DNA of 64,000 nucleotides from Litoribacter populi (GCF_007483685.1 NZ_VMKN01000001.1:62001-126000), one strand, 5' to 3'. Positions 24,761 to 34,794 are shown, numbered from the stretch's first letter. The notes: a model not told the origin generated them from the letters alone. Program-made: numbers and translations.

Positions 24761-27700
24761 ATGAACCAAGGAATGTATGTGCCATCCATGGAGCACGATG
24801 CCTGTGGTATTGGCGCCGTGGCAAGTATCCAGAATAAGAAAAGCCATGAAACCATCAGCGATGCCTTGCTCATGCTGTCCAACATGGAGCATCGGGGAGG
24901 CAGAGGTAGTGACCCCAAGACCGGTGATGGGGCGGGAATTTTGATCCAGATCCCGGATGACTTTTTAAGGACCGTATTACCAATCAGCCAAATCAGCCTG
25001 CCCGAGGCTGGTTATTATGGCTTGGGCATGGTTTTTTTCCCAAGTAACCCCCAGATACATAAAAAGTCCAAAAGACTGCTCAATAAGATTATCGAAGAGT
25101 TGGGTTTTGAGCTTTTGGGCTATAGGGAGGTACCAGTAGACATCACCGTCCCCGGTTCGGGCGCTTTAGAGGTAATGCCTACAATCGAACAGGTTTTTGT
25201 TCAACATAAGGATAAGCTCCACGGTATTGAATTGGAAAGAAAACTCTATGTGCTGAGAAATTATGCCAGCCACCAAATCAATAAACTTGTTCCAGGAGTC
25301 AATAAAGGATTTTATTTCTCCAGTTTCAGTTGCCGGACTGTTATCTACAAAGGCCAGTTGAGGACCGACCAAGTGCTTCCCTTTTACAAAGACCTGCAGA
25401 ACAAAAAAATCAGCTCGGCCTTAGCCATCGTTCATTCCAGGTTTTCGACCAATACTTTTCCCAATTGGCGCCTGGCCCAACCCTTCCGCTGCATTTCCCA
25501 CAATGGAGAAATCAACACCATCCGGGGTAACCTCAATAAAATGAGGTCCAAAGAATACCTGATGAAGTCTGCCAATTTCACCGAGAAGGAAATAAATATG
25601 CTGATGCCGGTTACCAGCAATGCCTATTCGGATTCCGCCAATCTTGACGCCATGGTAGAGTTGCTTACCCTAAGTGGTCGACAGCTTCCCCATGTGATGA
25701 TGATGCTGGTACCAGAAGCTTGGCAGGACAACAAGACGATGGATAAAAACCGAAAGGATTTTTACAAATTCCACGCTTCACTGATGGAGCCTTGGGATGG
25801 TCCGGCGGCATTGATTTTTTCCGATGGCAAGTCCATGGGTGCTACTTTGGACAGAAACGGACTCCGCCCCCTTCGCTATTTTGTCACCACTGACGAGCGG
25901 ATAATCTTTTCATCAGAGGCTGGTGCACTTCCAATCCGGCCGGCTACCATCAAAGAAACAGGCCGGGTAAGTCCTGGAAGGATGATCTGGGTGGATTTAG
26001 AAGAAAATAAAGTCAGATTTGATCAGGAAATAAAACAACGGGTGAGTTCCCAGCAGCCTTATGGCAAATGGATAAGTAAGGAAAGGGTCAAATTGAGGTT
26101 GCGACCTAACCCGGAGAGGTTAACGTATCCATACAGCTTGAAAAACTTGAAGACCCGTCAAAAGCTGTTTGGCTATACAGAAGAGGATATCAAGATTCTT
26201 CTTACTCCCATGGCCCAAAACGGACAAGAACCTTTGGGTTCAATGGGTGCCGACACCCCCTTGGCGGTGCTTTCCACCCAGAGTCAGCATATCAGCAATT
26301 ATTTCAAGCAGCTATTTGCCCAGGTAAGCAATCCCCCTATCGATCCTATTAGAGAGCGATTGGTTATGTCGCTTTTCACCCGATTGGGAGAAAGCTACAA
26401 CATACTCGAGGAAAGCGCTGAACACACCAAGCAAATCCATATCAGCCAGCCGGTACTACTTAATGAGGACCTTGAAAAGATCAAAAACCTGGATGGTTAC
26501 AAAGCAGCAACCTTACCCATAATATTTCCAGCAGACCATCAGCCGGACCGTTTATTAAAAGCACTGGATGAAATCTGCAAGATGGCTGAAAAAGCGATTT
26601 TAGAGGATGGCTGCAATATCCTGATCCTATCAGACCGGGATGCAAATCCGACTCAGGCACCAATTCCCTCACTGATTGCTACCGGTGCGGTGCATCATTA
26701 CCTCGTCGGCAAAAAAATCAGAACCAAGGCAGGCATCTTGGTGGAGGCAGCGGATATTTTGGAAACCCATCACTTTGCTACCGTGATAGGATATGGAGCA
26801 AGTGCGATCAACCCCTATTTGGCTTTGGAATCCATACTTGAATTGAAAAACTCCGGGATGATTGATAATGGACTATCTCAGGAAAAGCTATTCGATAATT
26901 ATCAATATGCCATTGGAAAGGGATTATTGAAAATCCTTTCCAAAATGGGCATCAGTACTTTGCAATCCTATCAAGGAGCCCAGATTTTCGAGGCTTTGGG
27001 GCTCGGGCCTGAAGTAATTGAAAAATGCTTTAAGGGAACCCTCAGCCGTATCAGTGGTATTTCTTTTGACCAATTGGCGCAGGAGGTGCTGATTAAGCAT
27101 TCTGCAGCTTACCTTACCGATATGCCTTTGTTAGAAGCAGGCGGAGTTTACCAATGGAAAAGAAAGGGTGAAAAACATCTTTTCAACCCTGAAACCATCC
27201 ATTTGCTCCAAAAATCAACCCGCAACAATGATTACCAACTTTATAAGAAGTTTGCGGAAAAAATAAACGACCAAAGCAAGGCGGCTCTTACGCTCAGGGG
27301 ACTATTTGAGTTTAAGAAATGCCCCTCCCTACCACTTGACGAGGTGGAGCCGGCTGAAAATATCTTTAAGCGATTTGCCACAGGAGCTATGTCCTTCGGG
27401 TCGATAAGTCATGAGGCTCACTCCACGCTTTCCATTGCCATGAACCGCATAGGCGGAAAAAGCAACAGCGGTGAAGGGGGAGAAGATGAAATCAGGTTTG
27501 AAAGAAATGAAAATGGTGACTGGGAGCGGTCTGCCATCAAACAGGTGGCTTCGGGAAGGTTTGGAGTCACCAGCAATTACCTCACCAATGCCGAGGAGCT
27601 TCAAATCAAAATGGCCCAAGGCGCCAAACCGGGAGAAGGCGGGCAACTACCTGGACATAAGGTGGATGAGTGGATTGGGCGAGTTCGGCATTCCACTCCG

Positions 27701-29245
27701 GGTGTGGGATTGATTTCACCTCCACCCCATCACGATATTTATTCGATTGAGGATTTGGCGCAGCTCATTTATGATCTGAAAAATGCCAATCGAAAAGCCA
27801 GAATCAATGTAAAGCTTGTTGCACAAGCTGGTGTGGGAACGGTCGCAGCCGGCGTTTCCAAGGCCAATGCCGATGTGATTCTCATTTCTGGAGCCGATGG
27901 AGGCACGGGCGCTTCCCCGCTGAGCTCTATCCGACATGCCGGCCTCCCTTGGGAATTAGGTTTATCGGAAGCCCATCAGACCTTGGTAAAAAACAACTTA
28001 CGGAACAGAGTGGTCCTCCAAACGGACGGACAAATCAGGACTGGAAGGGATCTGGCTATTGCCACACTTTTAGGTGCAGAGGAATGGGGCATCTCTACTG
28101 TCGCACTTGTAGTGGAAGGTTGCATCATGATGAGAAAATGCCACCTGAACACCTGTCCTGTGGGCATAGCCACCCAAAACCCAGAATTAAGAAAGCTCTT
28201 CACTGGCAACGCTGACCATGTGGTCAACTATTTTAGATTCCTGGCAGAGGACCTTAGGGAAATCATGGCTGATCTGGGTTTCAGATCCGTGGAAGAAATG
28301 GTCGGCCAAAGTAATATCCTCAAGGCAGCCCCCATCCATGGACATTGGAAATGGGACACGGTGGACCTCAGTCCGATTTTCCACAAAGTAGTAGTGCCGG
28401 AACATGTGGGTATATTTAAGCAAATAGACCAAGATTTTAAACTGAAAAAGGTGCTTGACAGAAGGCTCATCGAAGCCGCCAAGCTTGCTTTGGAGCAAGG
28501 AGGTAAAGTCCAAGGTGAATTTTCCATTAACAACGTGGACCGGACCGTTGGGGCTATGCTAAGCAATGAGATTTCGAAGATTTATGGCAGCAAAGGACTT
28601 GAGGAAGATACTATTGAGTTTGACTTCAGGGGTTCCGCCGGACAAACATTCGGAGGCTTTTTGACCAAAGGGGCAACTTTCAAACTGGAGGGTGAGGCTA
28701 ATGATTACTTTGGAAAAGGTCTTTCAGGAGGAAAACTGATCGTCTATCCCGACAGAAATGCAACTTTTTCACCTGAAGACAATATCATCATCGGCAATGT
28801 GGCCTTTTATGGTGCCACCTCAGGCTCAGCCTACATCAACGGAAAAGCTGGAGAGCGATTTTGCGTGAGAAACTCAGGGGTGAAGGCAGTAGTGGAAGGA
28901 ATCGGTGACCATGGTTGTGAGTATATGACTGGGGGACAGGTGCTGATTTTGGGAGAAATAGGAAGGAATTTCGCAGCAGGAATGAGCGGAGGGGTAGCCT
29001 ATATCTACCAAGATTTCAAAAAACTGGTCAACCCTGAAATGGTGGATTTGGATCCCTTGTATGAGGAAGACCATCAGGAAATTTATTATCAAATCCAGAA
29101 ACACGCTGAACTTACAGGAAGCACCGTCGCTTCCAAACTGCTGGAAGATTGGGATATAGTAAAAAACCAATTCATAAAAGTGTTTCCAAGAGATTATAAG
29201 CGAGTGCTTCAAGAGCGAAGTGAGATCAATCAAACCGTAGCTTAA
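24761..29245 (+). CDS. gltB: Glutamate synthase (NADPH) large subunit
   Basis: A 1494-residue GOGAT large subunit, which makes two glutamates from glutamine and 2-oxoglutarate. The N-terminal class II glutamine amidotransferase domain has its nucleophile in MEHDACGIG (Cys15 before propeptide removal). A central domain, the FMN-binding synthase domain (about 830-1195, including GEGGEDE and GADGGTGASP), the 3Fe-4S cysteines (CIMMRKCHLNTC) and the C-terminal GXGXG domain follow. ATG at 24761 is preferred to a TTG two codons upstream. gltD starts 1 nt after its stop. Confidence 0.95.
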   Translation: MNQGMYVPSMEHDACGIGAVASIQNKKSHETISDALLMLSNMEHRGGRGSDPKTGDGAGILIQIPDDFLRTVLPISQISLPEAGYYGLGMVFFPSNPQIHKKSKRLLNKIIEELGFELLGYREVPVDITVPGSGALEVMPTIEQVFVQHKDKLHGIELERKLYVLRNYASHQINKLVPGVNKGFYFSSFSCRTVIYKGQLRTDQVLPFYKDLQNKKISSALAIVHSRFSTNTFPNWRLAQPFRCISHNGEINTIRGNLNKMRSKEYLMKSANFTEKEINMLMPVTSNAYSDSANLDAMVELLTLSGRQLPHVMMMLVPEAWQDNKTMDKNRKDFYKFHASLMEPWDGPAALIFSDGKSMGATLDRNGLRPLRYFVTTDERIIFSSEAGALPIRPATIKETGRVSPGRMIWVDLEENKVRFDQEIKQRVSSQQPYGKWISKERVKLRLRPNPERLTYPYSLKNLKTRQKLFGYTEEDIKILLTPMAQNGQEPLGSMGADTPLAVLSTQSQHISNYFKQLFAQVSNPPIDPIRERLVMSLFTRLGESYNILEESAEHTKQIHISQPVLLNEDLEKIKNLDGYKAATLPIIFPADHQPDRLLKALDEICKMAEKAILEDGCNILILSDRDANPTQAPIPSLIATGAVHHYLVGKKIRTKAGILVEAADILETHHFATVIGYGASAINPYLALESILELKNSGMIDNGLSQEKLFDNYQYAIGKGLLKILSKMGISTLQSYQGAQIFEALGLGPEVIEKCFKGTLSRISGISFDQLAQEVLIKHSAAYLTDMPLLEAGGVYQWKRKGEKHLFNPETIHLLQKSTRNNDYQLYKKFAEKINDQSKAALTLRGLFEFKKCPSLPLDEVEPAENIFKRFATGAMSFGSISHEAHSTLSIAMNRIGGKSNSGEGGEDEIRFERNENGDWERSAIKQVASGRFGVTSNYLTNAEELQIKMAQGAKPGEGGQLPGHKVDEWIGRVRHSTPGVGLISPPPHHDIYSIEDLAQLIYDLKNANRKARINVKLVAQAGVGTVAAGVSKANADVILISGADGGTGASPLSSIRHAGLPWELGLSEAHQTLVKNNLRNRVVLQTDGQIRTGRDLAIATLLGAEEWGISTVALVVEGCIMMRKCHLNTCPVGIATQNPELRKLFTGNADHVVNYFRFLAEDLREIMADLGFRSVEEMVGQSNILKAAPIHGHWKWDTVDLSPIFHKVVVPEHVGIFKQIDQDFKLKKVLDRRLIEAAKLALEQGGKVQGEFSINNVDRTVGAMLSNEISKIYGSKGLEEDTIEFDFRGSAGQTFGGFLTKGATFKLEGEANDYFGKGLSGGKLIVYPDRNATFSPEDNIIIGNVAFYGATSGSAYINGKAGERFCVRNSGVKAVVEGIGDHGCEYMTGGQVLILGEIGRNFAAGMSGGVAYIYQDFKKLVNPEMVDLDPLYEEDHQEIYYQIQKHAELTGSTVASKLLEDWDIVKNQFIKVFPRDYKRVLQERSEINQTVA

Positions 29246-29246
29246 A

Positions 29247-30743
29247 ATGGGAGAGAAAGAAGGATTTATCAAATATAAAAGAGAACTGCCGCAAACCAGG
29301 CCGGTATCAGAAAGAGTAAACGATTATCAGGAAATTTACCAACCCTTGGATGAGCAAAAGCTCAATCAGCAAGCCGCGCGATGCATGGACTGTGGGATCC
29401 CATTTTGTCACCAAGGCTGTCCGCTGGGTAATGTAATTCCCGATTTCAATGAGGCAGTTTACCAGCAGAGATGGGCGGAAGCTTTTGACATTCTGAAAAG
29501 TACAAACAATTTTCCGGAATTTACCGGCAGAATTTGCCCTGCACCCTGTGAGTCGAGTTGCGTGCTGGGGATAAATAAAGACCCGGTGACCATAGAACTG
29601 ATAGAGAAAAGTATTGCTGAGAAAGCCTATGAACTCGGGTTGGCCAAGCCTAACCCTCCGGTCAATAGAACCAAAAAGCATGTGGCCGTAATTGGGTCCG
29701 GACCCGCAGGCCTAGCAGCCGCCGACCAGCTTAACAAAGCGGGGCATGAGGTGACGGTTTTCGAGAAAAACGCAAAAGTCGGAGGGCTTTTGCGTTATGG
29801 CATTCCTGATTTTAAGATGGAAAAGTGGGTCATCGACCGACGGATAAAAATTATGAGTGAGGAAGGTGTCACTTTCACCACCAATGTGGAAGTGGGTTTT
29901 AATATCAAAGCGGAGAATATTTTACAGAATTTCCAAGCGGTAGTTTTGGCCACTGGCGCAGAGGAACCAAGAGCTTTGAATATACCCGGCCATGACCTCC
30001 AAGGCGTCCACTTTGCCATGGAGTTTCTGGGCCAGCAAAACCGAGTGATAAATGGAGAGGTGAATTCGCATCACATCTCTGCAAAAGACAAACATGTTCT
30101 CGTGATTGGAGGCGGGGATACCGGCAGTGATTGCATAGGCACTTCCAGACGACACGGGGCGGCATCGGTCACCCAGCTAGAACTCTTACCGAGGCCTCCA
30201 CAGCAACGTACCCAAAGCAACCCATGGCCTGAATGGCCTATGACACTACGCACCTCCAGTTCGCACGAGGAAGGCGCCGAGCGGGTGTGGTCGGTGCTGA
30301 CAAAGCGGTTTTTGGAAGGTGAGATGGGAAAAGTCAATGGACTAGAAGTAGTGGAAATTGAGTGGAAAGAAAAAGATGACGGTTCTTTTGGCTTTGAAGA
30401 GGTAAAAGGCACAGAAAAAGTTATTCCTTGTGATTTGGCTTTTCTTGCTATCGGTTATTCAGGTCCGAAAAAGGACGGGTTGTTGGAGTCCTTTGGAGTG
30501 GATTTTTTGGAAAACGGCCTGCCAAATTCCCAGAATTATCAAAGCAGTCATGAAAAAGTATTTCTGGCCGGAGATATGAGAAAAGGCCAATCCCTGGTGG
30601 TCTGGGCTATTTCCGAAGGCCGGGAAGCTGCCTATCACGTGGACAGGTTTCTCCAAGGACAAAGTTCTTTGCCTCAGAAGGACCATTCTTATTATGAATT
30701 TGAAAGACCGGAGACCGGAGACGGAAGACCTGAAAATGGATGA
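29247..30743 (+). CDS. gltD: Glutamate synthase (NADPH) small subunit
   Basis: A 498-residue GOGAT beta subunit that passes electrons from NADPH through FAD and 4Fe-4S clusters to GltB. The N-terminal cluster-binding region has CMDCGIPFCHQGCPLGN and CPAPCESSCVLG. The FAD motif is VAVIGSGPAGLAAADQL and the NADPH motif is VLVIGGGDTGSDCIG. The GDM-type AGDMRKGQSLVVWAI closes the FAD site. It is coupled to gltB. Its last codons (ERPETGDGRPENG) are encoded by a copy of the purine-rich repeat, so the extreme C-terminus is probably a recent extension. Confidence 0.95.
   Translation: MGEKEGFIKYKRELPQTRPVSERVNDYQEIYQPLDEQKLNQQAARCMDCGIPFCHQGCPLGNVIPDFNEAVYQQRWAEAFDILKSTNNFPEFTGRICPAPCESSCVLGINKDPVTIELIEKSIAEKAYELGLAKPNPPVNRTKKHVAVIGSGPAGLAAADQLNKAGHEVTVFEKNAKVGGLLRYGIPDFKMEKWVIDRRIKIMSEEGVTFTTNVEVGFNIKAENILQNFQAVVLATGAEEPRALNIPGHDLQGVHFAMEFLGQQNRVINGEVNSHHISAKDKHVLVIGGGDTGSDCIGTSRRHGAASVTQLELLPRPPQQRTQSNPWPEWPMTLRTSSSHEEGAERVWSVLTKRFLEGEMGKVNGLEVVEIEWKEKDDGSFGFEEVKGTEKVIPCDLAFLAIGYSGPKKDGLLESFGVDFLENGLPNSQNYQSSHEKVFLAGDMRKGQSLVVWAISEGREAAYHVDRFLQGQSSLPQKDHSYYEFERPETGDGRPENG
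30706..30730 (+). repeat. Purine-rich stop-codon-proximal repeat, copy 2, inside gltD
   Basis: GACCGGAGACCGGAGAC followed by GGAAGACC forms the last coding stretch of gltD, ending 13 nt before the stop. It is the best-preserved copy of the five-member family and reads in the sense of gltD. Confidence 0.7.
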
Positions 30744-30746
30744 AAC

Positions 30747-30784
30747 CAAAAAAAGGGAGGGCTACACAGCCTTCCCTTTTAAGT
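30747..30784 (+). terminator. Intrinsic terminator after gltD
   Basis: AAAAGGGAGGGCT (30751-30763) and AGCCTTCCCTTTT (30768-30780) form a 13-bp stem with one G-T wobble and a 4-nt loop. It has A-rich and T-rich flanks, so it may also serve the leftward gene that ends at 30821. Confidence 0.85.
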
Positions 30785-30820
30785 TTAACATAAACCTAAT
30801 TCCACCAACACTAACACTTA

Positions 30821-31276
30821 TTATTTTCTATCAACGCCACCGCCTCTTTTGCCTCTGTGCTTTTTGAACCTTTCGGTATCATCATTGCCTCTGGCATCAC
30901 GGTACTTGCGCATTTTTTCACGTTCTTCGTTTCTGATTTCCTCCCATTTTTCTCTTTGCTCAGGAGTCAAAACTTTTTCGATTTCAGCCTGCTGGGCCTT
31001 TCTCTCTTCCTGCATGGCCGCTCTTCTTTCCTCTTGTTGAGCTTTTCTAGCCTCACGAACTTCCTTTTGTTCCTCGGCTCTTTCCATGTGGATTTGGTGA
31101 ACCTGCTCCTTCTGCTCTTCAGTCAGCTCAAGTTGCTCGGCCATTTTGTTGACCCTCATCTCAACCCTTTTCTCAGGGTCCATTCTTTCCTGTCCTTTAC
31201 GCTCACCTCTCTTTTGGGCATCAGCAGTAAATGATACAACAGTAAATATCGCGGCAAATAACATTAGCTTTTTCAT
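30821..31276 (-). CDS. Spy/CpxP-like periplasmic helical protein
   Basis: A 151-residue secreted protein with a signal peptide (MKKLMLFAAIFTVVSFTADA) and a highly charged, Glu/Arg/Lys-rich helical body. Two LTxxQ-like motifs are visible (LELTEEQKEQ near residue 50 and VLTPEQREKW near 106), the signature of the Spy/CpxP/LTXXQ group of periplasmic stress chaperones and metal sensors. The C-terminus ends in a Gly/Lys/Arg-rich tail. It stands alone, so the inducing signal is unknown. Confidence 0.72.
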   Translation of the reverse strand: MKKLMLFAAIFTVVSFTADAQKRGERKGQERMDPEKRVEMRVNKMAEQLELTEEQKEQVHQIHMERAEEQKEVREARKAQQEERRAAMQEERKAQQAEIEKVLTPEQREKWEEIRNEEREKMRKYRDARGNDDTERFKKHRGKRGGGVDRK

Positions 31277-31409
31277 ATCCTTCTTTGTTTTGGTTTATAC
31301 TTCTTAGACCTAAGCCATTCCTCAAGGTTTAAGCAGGTTTACCCATTACTTTGTTAAGAAATCTTAATGAGAATTTGGGAGAGCGGGTTGAATGGGGTAA
31401 ATTGTTAGG

Positions 31410-31856
31410 ATGAAAAACATGCTATACTTCGCTTACGCAAGCAACCTAAAAAAAGAACTTTTTGAGGAAAGGCTAGGCCATTTGGCTCAATTTAAAGGAG
31501 TGGGGATCCTTTCACAATATGGGTTTAGATTCAATCACCCCATGGAGGACGGTACTGCAAGGGCAAACATCGTCGCCAGCCCCAATGAGCATGTGTATGG
31601 TGTGCTTTATGAAATCAGCGAAGATGATCTACGGCATTTCTTAAAAAGCGAACCCGGCTATGAATACAAGGAAATAGAAATCCACACCAACCAAGGTAAA
31701 GTAAAGGCAGGGACTTTTCTCAGCCCGGAAAACATGAACAACATCTTTCCTTCCGAAAGTTACCTCGCCTATATCGTAGATGGTGGAAAGGCATTTAAAC
31801 TTCCCAATGACTACTTAGAGAATATTGTCAACCGAAGCGGAGCAAAAATATTTTAA
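31410..31856 (+). CDS. Gamma-glutamylcyclotransferase-like (AIG2 family) protein
   Basis: A 148-residue protein of the GGCT/AIG2 fold. The substrate-binding loop is YFAYASNLKKELF (family YxxYGSNL, with Ala for Gly), and the likely catalytic Glu is in FLKSEPGYEYKEI. Such enzymes cleave gamma-glutamyl amino acids or related amides to 5-oxoproline. The actual substrate is not known. Its last four bases overlap the end of the convergent NADH dehydrogenase gene. Confidence 0.82.
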   Translation: MKNMLYFAYASNLKKELFEERLGHLAQFKGVGILSQYGFRFNHPMEDGTARANIVASPNEHVYGVLYEISEDDLRHFLKSEPGYEYKEIEIHTNQGKVKAGTFLSPENMNNIFPSESYLAYIVDGGKAFKLPNDYLENIVNRSGAKIF

Positions 31857-33187
31857 TCTTTGTCCTCCACCAATTCTTTACTTTCATGTTCCTTAACCAT
31901 CCTTGGCCTGATTAGCAGGCGAAGAGAAACGTCGAAAGAGAAATAATTCCAAGCCCAGTTGAGCAAAATGAAGAGTTTGTTCTTCACGCCTAATATTGCC
32001 ATCAAGTGCACAAATAACCAGGTCACCCAAGCAAAAAAGCCTTGAAATCGAATAAAAGGTAAATCCACCACCGCAAGCTTTTTTCCCACCGTAGCCATTG
32101 AGCCAAGGTCTTTGTAACTAAAAGGACGCAAGGGTTGGTTTTTATGTAGAGAAACAAAATTCTTAGCCAAATTAGTAGCCTGTTGAATGGCAACCTGGGC
32201 TACTTGAGGATGACCTCTTGGGTAGTCTTCCGATGTCATCACACATTGGTCACCTAAAGCATAAATGTTTTGCGTTCCAGAAAGTTGGTTAAATTCATTG
32301 ACCAACAGCCTGCCATTACCGGCCACTTGCTCGGCATGGATACCCTTGACAGCATTGGGCTTCACCCCAGCGGCCCATACAAGTGTTCTACTGTTAAAAT
32401 CGGAATAATCTTTCACCTTAACGGTCAAACCGTCGTAGTCTGTAACGGCAGCCTTAAAAATCACCTCCACACCAAGGTTGCGAAGGTATTTAAGGGCGTG
32501 TTCGCTGGCCTGGGGAGTCATTCCCGCAAGCAAATTTTCCCCCGCCTCTGCCAAGATCACCTGCATCTGATGGAAATCAAGTTCAGGGTAATCCTTAGGC
32601 AGGATTCTGTTTCTCAATTCCGCCATTGCCCCCGCAAGTTCAACCCCGGTAGGCCCCCCGCCTACTATCACAATGTTCATCAGGGCCCTTTTCTCATTTT
32701 CGTCATGGGTGTTGATGGCTTTTTCGTAATTGGCAATAATGCGGTTTCGGATATAAAGAGCCTCCGAAACGGATTTCATGGGAGTGCTTTTTTGCTTGAT
32801 ATTCTCAAGTCCAAAATAATTGGTGTCCGCCCCCATAGCCAAAACCAGGTAATCATAGTTTACAAAGCCCATTTTGGTGAAGACCCTGTTTTGCTCTGGT
32901 GATATGGATTCCACCTCAGTCATCCGGAAAGTCACATTTTTGCTATCGTGGAAAATTTTCCTCAAAGGGAAGGATATAGCGCTTGGTTCAAGTGCAGAAG
33001 TAGCTACCTGATAGAATAAGGGCTGAAACTGATGGTAATTGTTTTTGTCTAAGAGAAGCACCTGATAAGGTTTTCCTGACAATTTTTTGGCCAACTGAAG
33101 ACCAGCAAATCCTCCCCCGAGGATGACAACACGTTTGAATTGGCTTTGGGGAAGATTGGGAAGCGGATAAGCGGAAGAAAAATCCAT
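31853..33187 (-). CDS. ndh: Type II NADH:quinone oxidoreductase
   Basis: A 444-residue NDH-2 flavoprotein that oxidises NADH and reduces quinone without pumping protons. FAD motif VVILGGGFAGLQLAKKL lies near residue 18; the NADH motif is IVIVGGGPTGVELAGAMAEL near 170; YALGDQC is the second FAD motif. The C-terminus has hydrophobic amphipathic segments (FFAWVTWLFVHLMAILGV and LFILLNWAWNYF) for membrane attachment. It appears monocistronic. Confidence 0.88.
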   Translation of the reverse strand: MDFSSAYPLPNLPQSQFKRVVILGGGFAGLQLAKKLSGKPYQVLLLDKNNYHQFQPLFYQVATSALEPSAISFPLRKIFHDSKNVTFRMTEVESISPEQNRVFTKMGFVNYDYLVLAMGADTNYFGLENIKQKSTPMKSVSEALYIRNRIIANYEKAINTHDENEKRALMNIVIVGGGPTGVELAGAMAELRNRILPKDYPELDFHQMQVILAEAGENLLAGMTPQASEHALKYLRNLGVEVIFKAAVTDYDGLTVKVKDYSDFNSRTLVWAAGVKPNAVKGIHAEQVAGNGRLLVNEFNQLSGTQNIYALGDQCVMTSEDYPRGHPQVAQVAIQQATNLAKNFVSLHKNQPLRPFSYKDLGSMATVGKKLAVVDLPFIRFQGFFAWVTWLFVHLMAILGVKNKLFILLNWAWNYFSFDVSLRLLIRPRMVKEHESKELVEDKD

Positions 33188-33376
33188 ATGGTAGCGGTTA
33201 ATTCCTTATTTTTACGTCAACAAGAGTTTTTCGTTCAGAATTCAATGCATAATGTTTTCTGAAAATCAGGTCTTTAAAACTTCCTCTGGATGGAATGAAA
33301 AGATTTGTTATTTTTACATTAATTTAATTATCAGAAACGCATACACAACCTAGATATACCCGAGAAATAAATCTAT

Positions 33377-34084
33377 ATGGGAAGAGCATTTGAGTTCAGG
33401 AAAGAGAGAAAATTCAAACGTTGGAACAAGATGTCCAAGGTCTTTACCCGCTTGGGTAAAGAAATTGTGATGGCCGTGAAAGTGGGCGGACCGGACCCGG
33501 ACAACAATGCCAAGCTGCGAACCGTAATCCAAAACGCCAAGGGTGCATCCATGCCTAAGGACAGGATTGAAGCAGCCATTGCTCGTGCCAGCAACAAAGA
33601 CGAGAAAGATTACGAAGAAGTGGTATATGAAGGCTACGGCCCTCACGGTGTCGCAGTAATCATCGAAACCTCCACGGACAACATCAACAGAACGGTAGCC
33701 AATGTGCGCCATTTCTTTTCAAAGGCGGGAGGCTCTCTCGGCACTTCAGGGTCGGTGAGTTTCATGTTTGATCACAAAGCCGTATTTCGTTTCCCCAAAG
33801 GAGATTGGGATTTGGAGGAGTTAGAGCTTGAGCTTATAGATTTTGGGCTTTCTGATATAGATGAGAATGAGGGGGAAATCTTCATTTACACTGAATTTGA
33901 GGACTTTGGCAACATGCAGAAAGCCCTTGAAGACAAAGGCATCGAAGTCACCAATGCTGATTTTCAGAGATTCCCAATGTCTACCAAAGAGTTAACTGAA
34001 GAGCAGGAGGAAGACATCCACAAGATGATTGAGCGAATGGAGGAAGATGATGACGTGAACAACGTATATCATAACATGGCATAA
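33377..34084 (+). CDS. YebC/PmpR-family protein
   Basis: A 235-residue YebC-family protein. It begins MGRAFEFRKERKFKRWNKM and contains the conserved GGPDPDNNAKLRTVIQNAK and MPKDRIEAAIARA helices and the YEGYGPHGVAVIIE segment. Family members were described as transcription regulators and more recently as ribosome-associated factors that help translate difficult proline stretches. The C-terminus is acidic (EERMEEDDDVNNV-type). A strong terminator follows. Confidence 0.9.
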   Translation: MGRAFEFRKERKFKRWNKMSKVFTRLGKEIVMAVKVGGPDPDNNAKLRTVIQNAKGASMPKDRIEAAIARASNKDEKDYEEVVYEGYGPHGVAVIIETSTDNINRTVANVRHFFSKAGGSLGTSGSVSFMFDHKAVFRFPKGDWDLEELELELIDFGLSDIDENEGEIFIYTEFEDFGNMQKALEDKGIEVTNADFQRFPMSTKELTEEQEEDIHKMIERMEEDDDVNNVYHNMA

Positions 34085-34089
34085 CTTTT

Positions 34090-34124
34090 AGCCTTCGGTT
34101 ATAATACCGAAGGCTGTTTATTTT
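34090..34124 (+). terminator. Intrinsic terminator after the YebC gene
   Basis: AGCCTTCGGT (34090-34099) and ACCGAAGGCT (34106-34115) form a perfect 10-bp stem with a 6-nt loop, followed by GTTTATTTTT. Confidence 0.9.
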
Positions 34125-34191
34125 TATCCCGTTAGGGTACATTTCAAACTGGACTGGTGAACCATCGGAGTCCAATCCTTTTAAATATAAT

Positions 34192-34761
34192 ATGAGCTTT
34201 CCAAAGAGAGAAAATCTTCAAAAATCAAAAAGGCAATTATTGATTATCGTCGGTAGTCGAAACCCTGTAAAAATCAGTAGCACAGATGCTGCCTTTCACC
34301 AGTGTTTTAAAGACAGTTTTATCGTTCAGGGAATCAATGTTACTTCAGAGGTAGCCGACCAACCCATTGGGGATGAGGAAACTTTGCAAGGAGCTTTGAA
34401 CCGGGCGAAAAATGCAAAAAATGCCTTTCCGGAAGCGGATTATTGGCTCGGAATAGAAGGCGGCGTTGAAGAGGACACCCATGGAATGAATGCCTTTGCC
34501 TGGGTGGTGGTGGTCGACAAAGAAAATAAAATAGGCAAGGCCAAAACTTCTACGTTTTATCTTCCTGAGGTAATTTCCAAACTGGTAAAGGACGGAATGG
34601 AACTCGGAAAGGCTGATGATAGTTTTTTTAATCGAGAGAATTCAAAGGAAACAGATGGGGCCGTGGGTATCTTGACCAATGGGGCTGTAAACAGAAAGCG
34701 CTATTATGAGCAGGCCATTATTTTGGCTTTAGTGCCTTTTATGAACACAAAAATCTACTGA
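34192..34761 (+). CDS. yjjX: Inosine/xanthosine triphosphatase (YjjX family)
   Basis: A 189-residue YjjX-type house-cleaning NTPase that hydrolyses ITP and XTP to keep them out of nucleic acids. The nucleotide-binding GSRNPVKISSTDAAF segment is near residue 20. EADYWLGIEGGVEEDTHGMNAFAWV is the conserved central strand region. SKETDGAVGILTNGAVNR-type sequence closes the active site. The first about 15 residues (MSFPKRENLQKSKRQ) are an unconserved extension, and the true start could be later. Confidence 0.85.
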   Translation: MSFPKRENLQKSKRQLLIIVGSRNPVKISSTDAAFHQCFKDSFIVQGINVTSEVADQPIGDEETLQGALNRAKNAKNAFPEADYWLGIEGGVEEDTHGMNAFAWVVVVDKENKIGKAKTSTFYLPEVISKLVKDGMELGKADDSFFNRENSKETDGAVGILTNGAVNRKRYYEQAIILALVPFMNTKIY

Positions 34762-34794
34762 TTGAGCTGCTCTAACCCATATAGAAATAATCAA

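Noticed and set aside
27329-28566. Several antisense frames inside gltB
   Set aside because: They are shadows of a strongly conserved gene on the other strand; no start context or homology.
32270-32902. 210-codon frame antisense to the NADH dehydrogenase gene
   Set aside because: It lies fully inside a well-supported NDH-2 gene on the other strand and shows no protein family features.
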